This document shows, one piece after another, positions 36,801 to 50,600 of a stretch of DNA of 64,000 nt (position 1 is its first letter; each line of letters opens with the position of its first letter). The stretch is from Heliopora coerulea. Its lineage: Eukaryota > Cnidaria > Anthozoa > Scleralcyonacea > Helioporidae. A program made the position numbers and the translations under genes. The stretch covers positions 558,001 to 622,000 of the forward strand of contig JASJOG010000008.1 of the NCBI GenBank assembly GCA_030142905.1. The letters are read 5' to 3'. A model generated the notes under the pieces. That model was not told the DNA's origin and ran no database searches. It worked only from the letters and a program-made list of their open reading frames with translations.

Positions 36801-39800
36801 TCTTCGTGTCGCCGAACGCAATGTGATATCCACCTTAAGCCACCCTTGATAAGACTCGTCTTGTGAAACAATTTCTTTTTTATTATTTAAAAAGGAAACC
36901 GCTTCCAAGTCAACAATTCCAAGAAGAACCCCCGATGAGACTACACGGCGCCTAAATAACATTGATCATACTACGTGCGCATGATGTTCACGTGCAAGCA
37001 TAAGCTTGTCACATATCCTTCCCTTTCCGAAAAAGGACAAACAACGTTTTGTCTTGGTAAAATTAACGTTCTTGACTAACAAAACAGTTGACAGTCCGTA
37101 TTGATTCAAAAGTAAAATTTATTAAGACGCGACAAACAGTCTGCGTTAACGTTCTTCTTGCCACCTCGTAAGTGAATGGCAAACTTATAACTCTGGAGTG
37201 CTAAACTCCACCTCGTTAGCTTTACATTGGTCATCTTTATCCGGTCCAGCCATTGCAGACAGTGATGATAGGTTTGAATAACAAACTGTCTACCATACAG
37301 ATACCTGTGCAAGGATTGAATAGCCCAAACCATCACAAAACACTCCTTTTCTACCACTGAGTAATTCTGTTCTCTGGGCATCAGCTTCCTGCTAATATAC
37401 ACGATCAGATGTTCTTCGTTGTTTTCGTCACTTTGAGTTAAGACAGCTCCAATACCACGATTCGACACATCGGTCTGGACGGTGAAAGTTTGGTTGAAAT
37501 CGGGACTGCGTAGTACGGGATAACTGCAAAGGGATGTTTTCAGTTGTTGAAAACTTTCCTCACATTCTTTCGACCAAATGACTCTATTCGGCGAGCTTTT
37601 CTTCGTCAGATTTGTTAAGGGTACCGCCCGAGAAGAGTAATCCGGAATGAATTTACGGTAATATCCCGAAAGGCCGAGGAATGAACTAACTTCTGTTTTA
37701 GTATTTGGCGTTGGGAATTCTTGAACGGCTATCACTATTCCTCCGTCAGGCTTAACATTTCCTCCTACAACAACATACCAAGGGTCTGATACTTCTTGCA
37801 TTGCAAACTGACATTTCTTCGGATAGGCTGTCAGACCTGCTAACCTTAATCTGGACAGGATCTGTACCAGATGTTTGATATGATCTTGCCACGTTTCACC
37901 GAAGATAATTAAATCATCAAGAAAAAACGTTGCAAATTCTTCTGCTCCTTGGATAATCGTATCCATCATGCGTTGAAATGTTGCAGGTGCTCCATGCAAA
38001 CCGATTGGCATTATTTTGAGTCTACCCATTTGAGTCGATTAATTGTAAATGTAGTCGGACTGACTTTGGACTAGTTGCGGGCAGGTTTACATGGTAAGAT
38101 GGCCGCCCATAGTATGAGTGGTCAGCAGTGAACGCGAGAGGTTAGAATTAAAAAAAAAAAAATATTGCGAGGTAATCTGACGTGTAAAGAAAGTTTTTTA
38201 AAAGTCCGAATGGGTAATGTAAACACAACCAGTTGTTGGAAATCCAGTCTAAATCCGATCCAAGTCCACTGATGCGAACGTATTCAGGCTTCACTACTAC
38301 GGTGCAGTTTTAAAGTATAACACTTTCGGCAACCGTAACCTACAGCTAAAACCTGGTTTTCATATAATCGCTACGATTGCTATGATCGTTGTGATTATAT
38401 GGAAACCAGGCTTAAATTTGCTTTACTTCCCGTATCGATTACTAAATGATAACCCTTTCTTGACAGAACGTTACATTACACGAAATGATAACCCTTTCTT
38501 GACAGAACGTCGCCCCTTGAAGAGTAAAATCGTTCGATGTTATCCAGAGGAAAAATATAGAAGACTGATGTTGCCAGGAAAAGTTAATTGTATCACACGT
38601 GTCGTGAAAGTCGAGATCAAATATCTTGACGTAAAAAGTCTCTGAACTTACCCAAAATCTTGGTAGAAAATTGTGGATCTGGTTGCAAGTATGTCTGAAA
38701 ATGCCTTCAAAATTTACATCTATCTAAAATTAAGCTAGTAACGTTTGAACAACCATGGGCCGGAATCACATCAAGATAAAATTTCATCCTCTGAGGCTTG
38801 TATCAAACGTCTTTGTTGCGTTCCAGCTTTTGGCTCCATAAAGAACACTTTCCCTAGTAGATTGTGATAAAAACCAAGCTTGATTCCTTGATTGTACAGG
38901 TGAAGGGCAGATTGTGTTCATTTTAGTGAGTGCTGCCAAAGCTGTTGCAGTTCTTCATAATCCGTTTCGGTGTAATTAGTTCAGGAATCAGGAACCAACA
39001 TGTTTTATTCACCTCTTTCCGCGCGACGTTCATATTCCTGCGGCCCAAACAAGTCCAGACTGAGATTTTGTGTTTTTAAGAGGGAGATGGAGGGCAGTTA
39101 ACTGTGAGGTGTAAGCATTTCTCTTGGTTCACTTGTGAGGGCCTTCACTGAAAGAGTTGAATAATCTGTAGTATTGATCATTAGAAGCTTTTACGCCTTT
39201 ATTTTGGAAACTTGTTACTCTTATCCAGGCAGTTGTTATATTTTTGTGATTGCATGCTGATTGAATTTCCTTGTAAAAGCAATGCAGTTTCCTTGATCTG
39301 ACTTCATTTGATAAAAATCCCAAACCAATGCTTATGACATTTTAGATGTATTTATGTAATTTGGGTTTTTTTATTAATTATCCAGGGGGCGGCCAAAAAA
39401 TGAAAATTGAAGGAACTCACACTGAAATCAAGGCCGACAGCACGGTTGAGCTCATCCAAGATGCAAAGAATATAATCATTGTTCCTGGATATGGACTGGC
39501 TGTGGCGAAAGCGCAGTATGCCATCGCTAATATGGTAGATATTCTACGAAAAAATGGAAAGAATGTCCGTTTTGGTATACATCCTGTGGCTGGTCGTATG
39601 CCTGGACAGTTAAATGTCTTGCTTGGTAAGAATTGTGTTGAAAAAGTGCCGTGAAATTAGTTAAAATGTGAAGAAATGTCCGTGCTTGCATTGGCGTTAC
39701 CGAATCTACAAAATACATAACAGCAAACTATTCCTTCTAGCTCCCCTTCCTACAGCCTTTTTGACTGTGTTTGCTACCCATTAATTGCATTTCTACAGTA

Positions 39801-42800
39801 TATGCCCCAAAATTTACATTCGTAAGGCCGGAAAACGTGTAGGTGGATATTAAGATAATATGCAATATGCCTGGAGCATTGTTGTGGAACAACCTGGGGC
39901 TCTTCAGGCTGTGTGGCCATGGTAGATTTAATCGGGGAGTTAGCATCTGCATCGGTGATAAGCAGGAGCGTTCAGTCATTTTAAATTAGTTAATGAAAAA
40001 ATTTGATGAGAGTTCAGTATTCACCCTTAAAGATGCAGTTGGAACTAAAAACGGTGGACAAATTGCTGTGAGTTAAGGTGACTGCTAACAGTTTCTATTT
40101 TTGCAAGTTTAATTAGTTCAGTCTTCACTTATGGCCATTTCTTTCTTTAGAATGATTATAAGTTAATCTTACTGTATAATAAATATCATAAACTTAAGGT
40201 ATACGGGGTGCTGTTGGCACGTGTGTGCACGTCTCTGTCACCACAGTGACTTGGGTGCAATTCCAGCTCCATGCAGTTATCAGATTATAACTACCTTGGT
40301 CACATGTGAGAATAGTCCGGTGATTCGGTTTCTTACTGCCATAACACGTGACCCATGAGGGGTGGCCCTTACTGGTCCTCTGATGAGAACAGCTCAGCTA
40401 GCTGATTGAGTTATCCAATATAAATAAAAACACTTTACTTTTACCTTTACTCTATTTTTACTTTTACTTTATTTTAATTTTTACTTTTACTTTACATCAT
40501 ACCTTTTGCTGTACATTACCGGAAAATGTACTATCATTAACGCCAACCTCAAACTCATTAACGCAAAAATACATTCATTTTATTCAATGGTAATTCTATA
40601 GCGCCAACAGACGACCATTAACACCATTCTACTATACATTAGGGATAATAAAATTTCAATTAGGCAAGATATTTCTCTTGCGTAATTGAAATTTTATCCC
40701 TGATGTATAGTAGAATGGTGTTAATGGTCGTCTGTTGGCGTTATGGAATGCCCTTTGAGGCAAATGGTTGCGCATCCACGCTAGTGAATGTCGATTGAAT
40801 AAAATGAATGTATTTTTGCGTTAATGAGTTTGAGGTTGGCGTTAACGATAGTATATTTTTTTGGTAATGAACAGCAGAAGGTGCACTTTACTTTTACTCT
40901 TGCTCTTGCTCTTGCTCTTACTCTTTTACTCTTTTACTCTTACTCTTGCTGTTTTACTCTTACTCTTGCTGTTTTACTCTTACTCTTGCTGTTTTACTCT
41001 TACTCTTGCTGTTTTACTCTTACTCTTGCTCTTACTCTTTTACTTTTACTTTTAATCTTGCTCTTACTCTTTTACTCTTATTCTTACTCTTACTCTTGCT
41101 CTTGCTTTTTTACTTTTACTTCTACTTTTACTCTTGCTCTTGCTCTTTTACTCTTATTCTTACTCTTTTACTTTTGCTCTTGCTCTTGCTCTTGCACTTT
41201 TACTTTAACTTTACGAGTTGTTCTGTTGTCTGTTGTTACCCTGGTAACAATTGCGTTGGAATATTTGGATATTTTCCTAATCATTCATATAATTGCGAAA
41301 TAACTACATATGTGAAACAACTTCATAACTACACGTTCAAATGGCAATTATAGAACAAGTTGCCCTAGTAAGAGACCAGGGGACAAAATACGTGTGAGGG
41401 CATGGTAGCCAAAATTTGATTACAATGGGCGTTACCCATACCATTGCAGAGGACTGGGGAAGGCGTAATTGGCAGTGCCAGTCTTTCACTTCCGATGCTT
41501 CTTATATCTGTCCTCAACAAGTCCAATTAGGCGAATTTCAATTGGTTCACTGATGCCGACAGAAATTAAGGGAAAATGTCCCCCCGTAACTGATCCACGT
41601 ACGGACAAGAATTAGCTTAGTCGAGATCATACTGAATGTGGTAGACATGTTGAGTGTCTCTGGCAAAGCTTGAACGAAAGACACAAATTTAGTGACGTTT
41701 TGTATTTTTGTTGTTACGGTGTAAAGAACTAGTGGTTTGGAAGAACCGTTTGTTCCGCTTTTTGCATTCTCTGCCATCCTGTTCGAGCCCCTTAATGTCA
41801 TTGTAGATGGCCTCGGGCATGCGCTTTGTAGTAGTATTTAAGTTGACATTCCGTGATTTTGTTCTCTGTGATTGAGTTAATTCGTTCATTTTAGTGGTTG
41901 AGTACGTCCCACAGTTAATCCTGCATTTTGTTGTTTGGTTGTAGCTGAGGCAGGAATCCCTTACGATGTTGTTCTGGAGATGGACGAAATCAATGATGAC
42001 TTCCCGGACACTGACTTAGTTTTAGTTATTGGAGCGAACGATACAGTGAATTCTGCAGCTCAGGACGATCCTAACTCAATCATCGCTGGAATGCCTGTTC
42101 TTGAAGTATGGAAAGCGAAGAATGTAAGTAGTATCAATGATTAAGAATTTTAGCGCAACCTTCTGTACAATTTTACAGTTCAAAAAATTGCAACTTTTAA
42201 TTTTTTGTTTTTGTGTGTTTGCTTTTACCTGTCGCCACGCATTGGTTCACTGGGACTTAAAGTGACAAATGTGAACAAATTAAATCTTTCGAGGCGTGAG
42301 TTCCCCCTTTGACAGGTAAAATCGTCTGGCGTTAGCCAAAGTAAAATCACTGCGATCGCCGAGTTAATTTTTTGAGCGGTCACAACGATCACAGCGATCG
42401 TAGCGATTATATGGAAACCAGGCTTTACGATACTACGCGATTCACTAGTCAATTTTTCCATTATGTGGGTCACGTCAGTCTAAGAAAGTGTATACCTTGT
42501 AGCATAAACTTTGAAATTGAACTTTTCAGGATTATTTATTGTCGTGATATATTTGGTAACTCTTGGAAAAACAGGAATCGAATGGTGAACGTGTGAAGAT
42601 AAAATTAGTTTTCTGGTTTCACTGTTGTGAAAATTTGTGGTTGTGACTGTGTGATTAAATTAGGAATTTGTAACTTAGTTGGCAACTTTTTCAACTCACT
42701 TTCAACGTGCTGGCCTGTTTGAGCGTTTTTAATATTTTTATTCAGTGTTTTCTAGGCCATTTTTTTGTTTTGTAGGGGGGATTTTAATATTTTAAGATTT

Positions 42801-44559
42801 TTTTGGGGCTGATTCCGAAGAAAACATCGACATTAAAGGGATTTAAATTTGACTCTTTCGCCAAGGGACCAGTCATTCAGTAATTTGCTATGTAGATCTG
42901 TTTTCCTCAATTAAAAACTATCTGAAAAAAATTACCGAAACGTTCGGAAAAGTGCTAACAGGCGTCAACAATGTAAACAACGTTGAACCATTCCGGCACG
43001 GTAACGTAACGTGTATAATCGGGAAGCAGCTGTTCAATACACGATGCTCTTATCACGTGCACAAGCAATCTGGATTGTAATGCTACCCCCTCCTCTGACG
43101 AAAAAAATTGTTACTCACTCACCTACTGTAGGTAACATATGTGGAAAAAATCGTTCGTAAATTCTTGCAAGTTCAAAACAATCTTGGTAAACTCGCATAG
43201 GAATCGGCGAGTAATCGCTGAAGTTTGAACAAACTATTTCCGGTCGCAGTCAAATGTCAAACAGAAAGATAGTCACAACAAAATCGCTAAAAAATGTACT
43301 AAAGTAAACTAACCTACAGAAGGCAACAGTTGATTTGCAATGTGTTGATTGGAAAAGAAATAATTCACATCGTGCTCTGAAATTCTATTTTAGGAGCTTT
43401 TTCAAGAATGTTTTCTTCTATAGGATTGAGTCTCCGTGAGTGATTAAAATTGAAATTCCATCAAAATGAATGCATTATGATAGTGAAATGCATGCAGAGT
43501 GATTTTATGTGCTTTGGGATCTTAATCCATCATCGATATTTAGGCACTTTCCGCCCTCGGAAATTAATAGCAAACTTAAGCAGCTGATGTTCTTGAGCCA
43601 CGGACGTCAACCGGAAGATTTGACGAACAAATATTTTTTTAATTTTGGACGGTGTATTCTTTCAGTAGAATTTTTTATGGAAGCAATGGTTATGGATAAA
43701 TCAAAAATTCCAGGAGAGATCGCAGCATGTCTAATCAGCGATTCGGCGGTGAATTCAACTAAAAGATGTTGAAGTTGTGAGAGTAGACGTCGTGTTCAGA
43801 ACGTAAAACTAGAGAGCTTAAGCAACAGACATTTTTGATCTACGGACGGCTTTTTCTTACAGTAGAGGGCGTCGTCGAACCTTTAAAACGCCGGTTTTGT
43901 TCTACACAGACGTCACTAACAGCGTTTCCACGTTCGGAAACATTGTCTGCTCCTAGAACGTCAACATTTATCAGTTTTGTCGCTGACTCGCTGGTTAGAG
44001 ATGCTATGATCTCTCCTGAGATTTTTAAGCTATTCATTATCTCTGTTGGCTTGAAAAATTTGATTGAAAGAATATAGTGCCCAGAATTTATAAAACAGTT
44101 GTTGTATGAAATCTTCCGGTTGCCGTCCGAGACTCAAGAACGTCGGACGCTTGAGGTCTCCAATGCTTGTAGTGACAACTGCATGGAAGGAAAACGACGT
44201 TTTCCATGTTCGACGACGCCTTGAGATTTGAAATTATTCATTTTCTTTGTTTTGATTGAAAAATTCTATTGAAAGAATGAGCCGTCCGTGGCTCAAGAAC
44301 GTCATCTTTTTAAGTTTGCTAATTGCTCCCGGCCTTTGACTTCACGATTTTCGTGACGTTTGGCAAACGCAACGGGAACGTCAAGGACTGCGTCCTTTCC
44401 GTGAAAGAATTTCTCATCCGAAATAAAAAAAAACAACCCAAAAAACAAAAAATAATAAACGAATATTTAGATCCAGGAGTAAATTCCAACGCCGTCCTTG
44501 TTCTGTATGCACATTCAGGGCGACTTCAACATTTATTTATTTATTTTATTTTATCTATT

Positions 44560-44607
<48 letters not shown>

Positions 44608-44651
44608 TTATTTATTTATTTAATTATTTAATTAATTAATTTTTTTATTAC

Positions 44652-44694
<43 letters not shown>

Positions 44695-47600
44695 TTTGTA
44701 TAATCATGGTAACCAAACTAGTTTTCTAAGGGCCGTGCAACTCATGGATCGACGGAAACTGCTGGTTGAGTGGTCCGAATACGAAAATCCTGCAATTTGA
44801 TTGGTTCATAAGCGGCAGAAATTTTCCGTATTGTCCGTTCAGGGGGACAATATATGAAGTGAAAATGTGTTACGAAAAAGTAGAAAAGGAAAAGTAGCCA
44901 TGTGCAGTAAAGTTACCAAAGAAATTCTGTATGAAATGACGACGGTCCGATATTTCACTTGTACAGACCTCACGATCGGTCAAAATGGAGTGTATATAAT
45001 GTACGATTTGAACAATCTGCGGTTTCTGCTAAATTCTAAAATTTTGATTGTTCACTTCTCGCCATCCACGGCAATGCACCCTAAATGTCCTTTTAGCAAA
45101 CACGTCCCCGACAATGTGTTAGGGGTGGTGCCAGAGAAAGGTAGAGGGGGCTACAGCCACCCCGTCGGGGAATCTTAATCCCCCTGTCGGGGAAAAACTA
45201 AAAATTTGTCGGGGAATTTTCACTGATGATAAGATATTTATATATTGTTCAAAGTATGAGTACTTGTTATTGATTTAGTCACGAAAGACAATGGACTCTT
45301 CTCTTCATGCCAAATCCAAAAGTAAACTGCTTTTAGTAAGTTCTTTCGAAAAATAACATGTCTTCGACCTTCAAATAAGGAAATTATAAAGTAGACGTGG
45401 TCTTGGTCCTTCTAATTAAGCCCCCCTGTCGGGGACGTTAGCCCCTGCGTCGAGGAATTCCCTGCGCCACTCATGTAATGTGTCTTCCTACAACAGGGTG
45501 AATAGGAGGAAATAAACAATTATTAGTGCCGAGGTAATCATTGGCCTCGTCATTCTACACACGACACAACCGAGAGCATTTTTACTTTCTCGCCAGAGCT
45601 TGAATACTTAGAAACATGGAAAGGTATCGTTTGATGGAATGTCAAACTTTTGACGTGAATTTCTCGTAGAGCTTAAGAAGAGGTAAATTGGCATTCAGAG
45701 CTCATGGTTTCGTTCATAGCTGAAACACAAGCTATTTTTTCGGTGCGGTGTCCACCTGAGTATGGTGAACATGTCTCACCTCAACTTAAGTTTCGATCTA
45801 CTTCGCATACTATCGAGCTAACGTGACCTCTTCCGACGATAGCCGATGCCTTACCAAGTGCTAACGCTAAAGTGAGTGATCTTCTACCCAAACTCTTGAT
45901 GAACACTTCGAGCTGCGCTAGTTATAAATTCGTGCCACATTTTGTTTATAAAGAATGAGTAATTTTCTTTGACCGTTTGTAAACCATGAAAAATCGAATA
46001 ATTAACTCCTGACCGGAGGCAAAATATAAACTATCTGGTGTGAACCAATAATGATGTGCACGACTTTGTCCTCCTTGTTTGCGACCTCTGGAAACTCGAA
46101 CTGAAGTCCAACTAAGACCTGCAAGCTATGACTCGATCTAAAGGGATAACTATTTAATGTGCATTTCTTTGTACAGGAATTTGATTTGGTTCTGATATAG
46201 ACCAGGCATAAGTCAGTCAAAGCCCCGTTAACCTGACTAAGTTTACTCTGACGTGCATGGAATTGTGTGTTTGGCAGGAAATTTAGATATAGATAAGGTT
46301 ATTCTCAAGGATAAAGTGCCTTCCCCTTGTCCAACCGATCGCATGCCAGCTGCTTTCGAACAAGAGTTACTTGAACTTGTCTGTTTAAGTGCATCATCAT
46401 CAAGAAAATCAAGTGATCGCGTGTTGCATTTAATGAGCTCCTCGTCGCACGTATTTCTCTCAGATTTTTGGATCAGCATTTGTTTTGAGTACCAACGTTT
46501 TTCACGGTGATGTTGGAACAGCCGTCGTCTTGAAAGCAGAACTTCACGAATTTTAGTAAACACACTTGTCATCTATACTGGAAGCGTGTTCGTTCATGCG
46601 CTCAGTCTAGCACCTGGTTATCAAATTTGCTAAGAAACTTTGGAAGAATATTTAGGAAGTGGGCGAGGCTTAAGAGTTATGGCCATTAAACGTTGAACCC
46701 ATTTATTAATGACGAATGTAATGGTGACGGGCTTATCCGTTGGTTAACCTCATTTAATGTACGGCATTTAAAACGACCTTGAGTCTTGCCTTTCGAAAAT
46801 TTTGAAACTACTTTATTTTACAGCTTTAAAAAAAAAACACGATATTTCACCAAAATCGGGAAGAGCTTTTTTCTTTGCCTTCCGAACGTATAAATTTGCA
46901 CAAAAACTACTTCAACTTTTGATAAAAAGAAACTACTAATGGGTAAAAATCGGACAGCTACACTTGAATGGGTAGTCTATTAGACTGCATGTAAACCCCA
47001 TTGAATTTCGATATCGACATTTCAGTCAAAAACGTTCTCGTGCAATGAGTCATTCTCGTTGGACTAGGCTCTCAAAATATTTTCTGAACTCCTTTCAATG
47101 TTTATTTCAACTGCAGGCACTTGTAATGGTGCGATTAACGAGGGAACTTGCCAACGATTTAACCGTAATATGCACAAACAGATCTACGTTGACAAGCCTT
47201 ACTTTTTCCGGTTTTATTTTATTTCTTGTACGTCACAAATTGATAAGTTTCTTACTTGACAAGGTGCCTTGTCCAAAAGCTGGTCATGCCAGGTTTCGAA
47301 AATGGAAATTTGGTGTGAATTGCTGTCAAGGAAAATTATGTTCGCAAATTGCCCGAAATCCTGTGAAGAAGCGTACACGAATACGAATTTATTTCATATG
47401 ACTCTTTAGGAGAGATATAGTTGTTCGTATCAAAGGCCAAAATGTCATAAAATACATCTTCTCCGTTCTAAAGTCATACATGAACACAGGGCCGCCGAAG
47501 GTTTCAAAGTGGCGTTGTTTGAGGTTGGGTGGAGAGGTGATGGAGAGTTTTGCGATTACATAATAAGGACCGATTATGTAATAAATACCAAGCGCGGACC

Positions 47601-50600
47601 GAGCTTCTGAAATTTCAGTTTGGTTTGCTTGGCTCAAATTTTTCCATGCAGTCAATTTATTCCATACTTGGCTCAAATTATTCCATGGAGTCAATTGTAG
47701 AAGTATCAGCGACCTTGGTGGGCCTGGTGACATGCTTCATTTTAAACTGAAAAACTTTTCAACTGGCAGGAAATGCCTTGAGAATTGACCAGCAGTTAAA
47801 AATTACAAATTTTTTGCTGGCTGAACAACGATGTTTTCAACTAAAGAATTGAGTTTGTTCTGATTCATTAACAAATTAATGATTTTATTCTACCACAAAA
47901 TGTACAAAATTACAAGTCTACGAGCACTTGGCTTTAATGCTGTGAATGAGCTGTAAAGCGCGGACTGAAGCCCCCAGCTTCCCCTTCCGCGTTCTGGAAC
48001 AAAAAGTATTTGACCATTCGTACACACTAAGAAACTTATACTGGTTAGGAAGACTTGGAAAAAGTGAACAAGTGAAGGAGCCCCACACAAGCAAGTAAAG
48101 CCGTTAAGGAACTTGTAAAGGAAGACCTGTTCGCGTGGTGGGCTTTACGTATTTAATCCGCAGGAGAACAAATACATTAAGATTACCAAGATTCAGCGAA
48201 TAGTCAGTCCCTTACACTTTGGGTGTAGTATGTTTTTTACCATTTTGACCTCATTGGTTTCCTCTCGCTTTATTTTTCACACGCCGCAAATAATTAGTAT
48301 CGAAATCGATCCAAATTGCCCTTTTCCCTAAAATATGAGGTGGTTTGTTCAAAAATAAAACAAAAAACCAACAAACAAACAAACAAAAAAAAGCACTTGA
48401 GCGACCCGTGGCTCACTTGTTGGGTAGGACTTACAACCTGTTTTTGCTTTTCTAATGTTAAGTGTCTTTATTAAACCTTATTGGGGCATAAGCGTGCTAT
48501 AGAATTTTATCCTGGCTAACTCCAGACAACTGTATTCAGCAGAGTGAGGATCCTGCCTCTTCATGGGTTGATACTGGATTACCCTATCGGGTATAAATGT
48601 GTAAATGTTCCCCCAACAAATCCAGTAAGGGCCACCCCCATGTGAACATAGTTAACTACAGGTAGAAACCGGAGGAGCTGGGAAAAACCAGCGATTTTTG
48701 GTGGGGTCAAAATAAGCAACACTCTTTTCAGATACGACCATGGTCACTTTAATGGGACAACTGGAATTCAACTCTCAACACAGAGGTGAAAGACACGTGT
48801 ACTACCACTGTGCCAACAGCAACCAATAAAATTTTCAGATAAAAGAAAAAGAAAACACATCGTAGTCAGCACAGTAAGTACTAAATATTAGTTGAGGTTC
48901 ATTTCTGCCTGGTTTTTCTGCCAGAATTTCTGCCAGAATTTACCCGACTGAATAGACCTTTTAACATGACAAGCTTCAACATGCAGTCTTGAATGAAGAA
49001 AATCCATCGCAACTTGTCGTTCATCTCTTTGTTGGCAGTTGTTTGAATCAGGAAAAATACTGAATTTAAGTGATTAAAATTTTATAGAAATTTTAAAAAT
49101 GATCCAACATCTCTTGTGGTCCTCTCTTTGTGGACTTCCCCTCAACAACACGCAACAAGAATTGTGTTCACTTTCTTCCAATATTTCAAAGTTATCAACT
49201 TCAGTTGCGTAAAATCAGTTAATTCAAACTAGCTACTCGAACATTTCGTAATGAAAAGGGCAATTTTGTCTAAATGCAATAAAAATTATTTGCGGGGTAT
49301 GAAAAATAAGGCATTTGCACTGCTCTTAAAGGCTACATCGTCAAAACAACCTGACTGTCGGAACCGAAAAGAACAATCACCCAATTTGACAGGTTAGCGT
49401 TTGACTTGACAGATTGGATGGTGGTTGTTTTTACGTCAAAGTTAGTAGTATTACAAACCGTAAGACTTACGATTGTCGCTTATGATTCTTTAACCCCACC
49501 TACAACAATTTCATATGTAAAGCACATATTTCATACACTAAGATTTCACATGGGAAATGTTGAACCAAGTCATTTCACATGTGAATTGTCTCATATGAAA
49601 ACGTTTCCATTTCATAGCTGAAACGAAAATTTCATATGTGAAAACGTTCCAACTCCATGTTTTTCACATGTGAAATGACATATGAAATTTTAAAAGGGCC
49701 TGTTGTATGCAACTATCCCTCAAGATTCCCAAGTACGATTCCTACTTATGAGCCGTTTTCGAACGCTTTTGCACGTGCTCAATTACCCTCTAGTGAGTTA
49801 ATCGTATTCATGTGGAGGAACAACTGTATATGAACAGTCGTACAGTGTAGAAGAGCCCTAGGTCCAAGAAAGCAGTACAACGTCATTTAACGTGCAGTTC
49901 TACACAAAATGTACACTTAAATGAATTTGTGCAGTTCTAGATAATGTAATTCTCAGCCTGTTTGTGCAAAAGATCATCAAATGGAAGCAGTAATAGGATA
50001 TTCATATAGCCTCATACACCCTACATGTTACAAGTTACAACTAAGTCAACTATACATATTTACATCTTTTATCCATTACCTATCTCACGACATCAAATTT
50101 TGAAGTACAGTTCAATGTTTGGGGCCATTGTTTACCTGGTCTTCCCACAAAATCCAACTGTTCATCATTTCTGGCAGTAAAGACTGTGTAGTTCTAAGTT
50201 TTTCTCTACAATAGCCTCGAGAGGTTTGTCATGTCTTGCAACTTGCTTATAAGTGGCTTAAGAGCCAAGCTGAGGTAGTTTGACGATAATTATAGAAAAT
50301 GACGGGTTCGTTCACAACAACAAACTGACGTTGTAACCAACCGACAACTTAAAGTGCTGTCTCAAACTTTTGAGTTTTTTGTCTGTTCTGTCGGGCGAGA
50401 GGTTTGTTGAGGATGCAGAACTTGCCACGGTTGTCTGGTTTATGCCAAGGTGAACTAGAAATGTAATGTAATATTAGTAACTTAAAAGTATACTTTGCCT
50501 CAAGTAAATCTGTACTTCAGACCAAAGAATTATGTCAAACTAAACCATAGGTTTGTTCTACTCGTTCTATGAAGAGGTGTCGTTAAAAATGTTTTCTTTA

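Larger units (their letters stand above)
34047..39385 (+). other. NNT intron 11
   Basis: A 5.3-kb intron with a hAT-like MITE (34088-34430), two SINE A copies head to head (35104-35641), unrecognised minus ORFs (36049-36962), a Ty3/gypsy fragment (37106-38029), a hairpin (38349-38413) and a 27-bp tandem duplication (about 38446-38510). 38640-39385 shows nothing recognisable. Confidence 0.6.
39626..41944 (+). other. NNT intron 12
   Basis: Contains SINE B copy 2 with a microsatellite tail (40206-40492), a near-perfect palindromic element (40525-40856) and a long CTTTTA/CTCTTG repeat (40884-41214). The Leu-rich open frames across 40824-41353 are microsatellite artefacts. Nothing else recognised. 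Confidence 0.6.

Noticed and set aside
40824..41353. Leu/Phe/Tyr-rich ORFs up to 159 aa resembling membrane proteins
   Set aside because: They translate the CTCTTG/CTTTTA microsatellite; three overlapping frames give the same kind of peptide.
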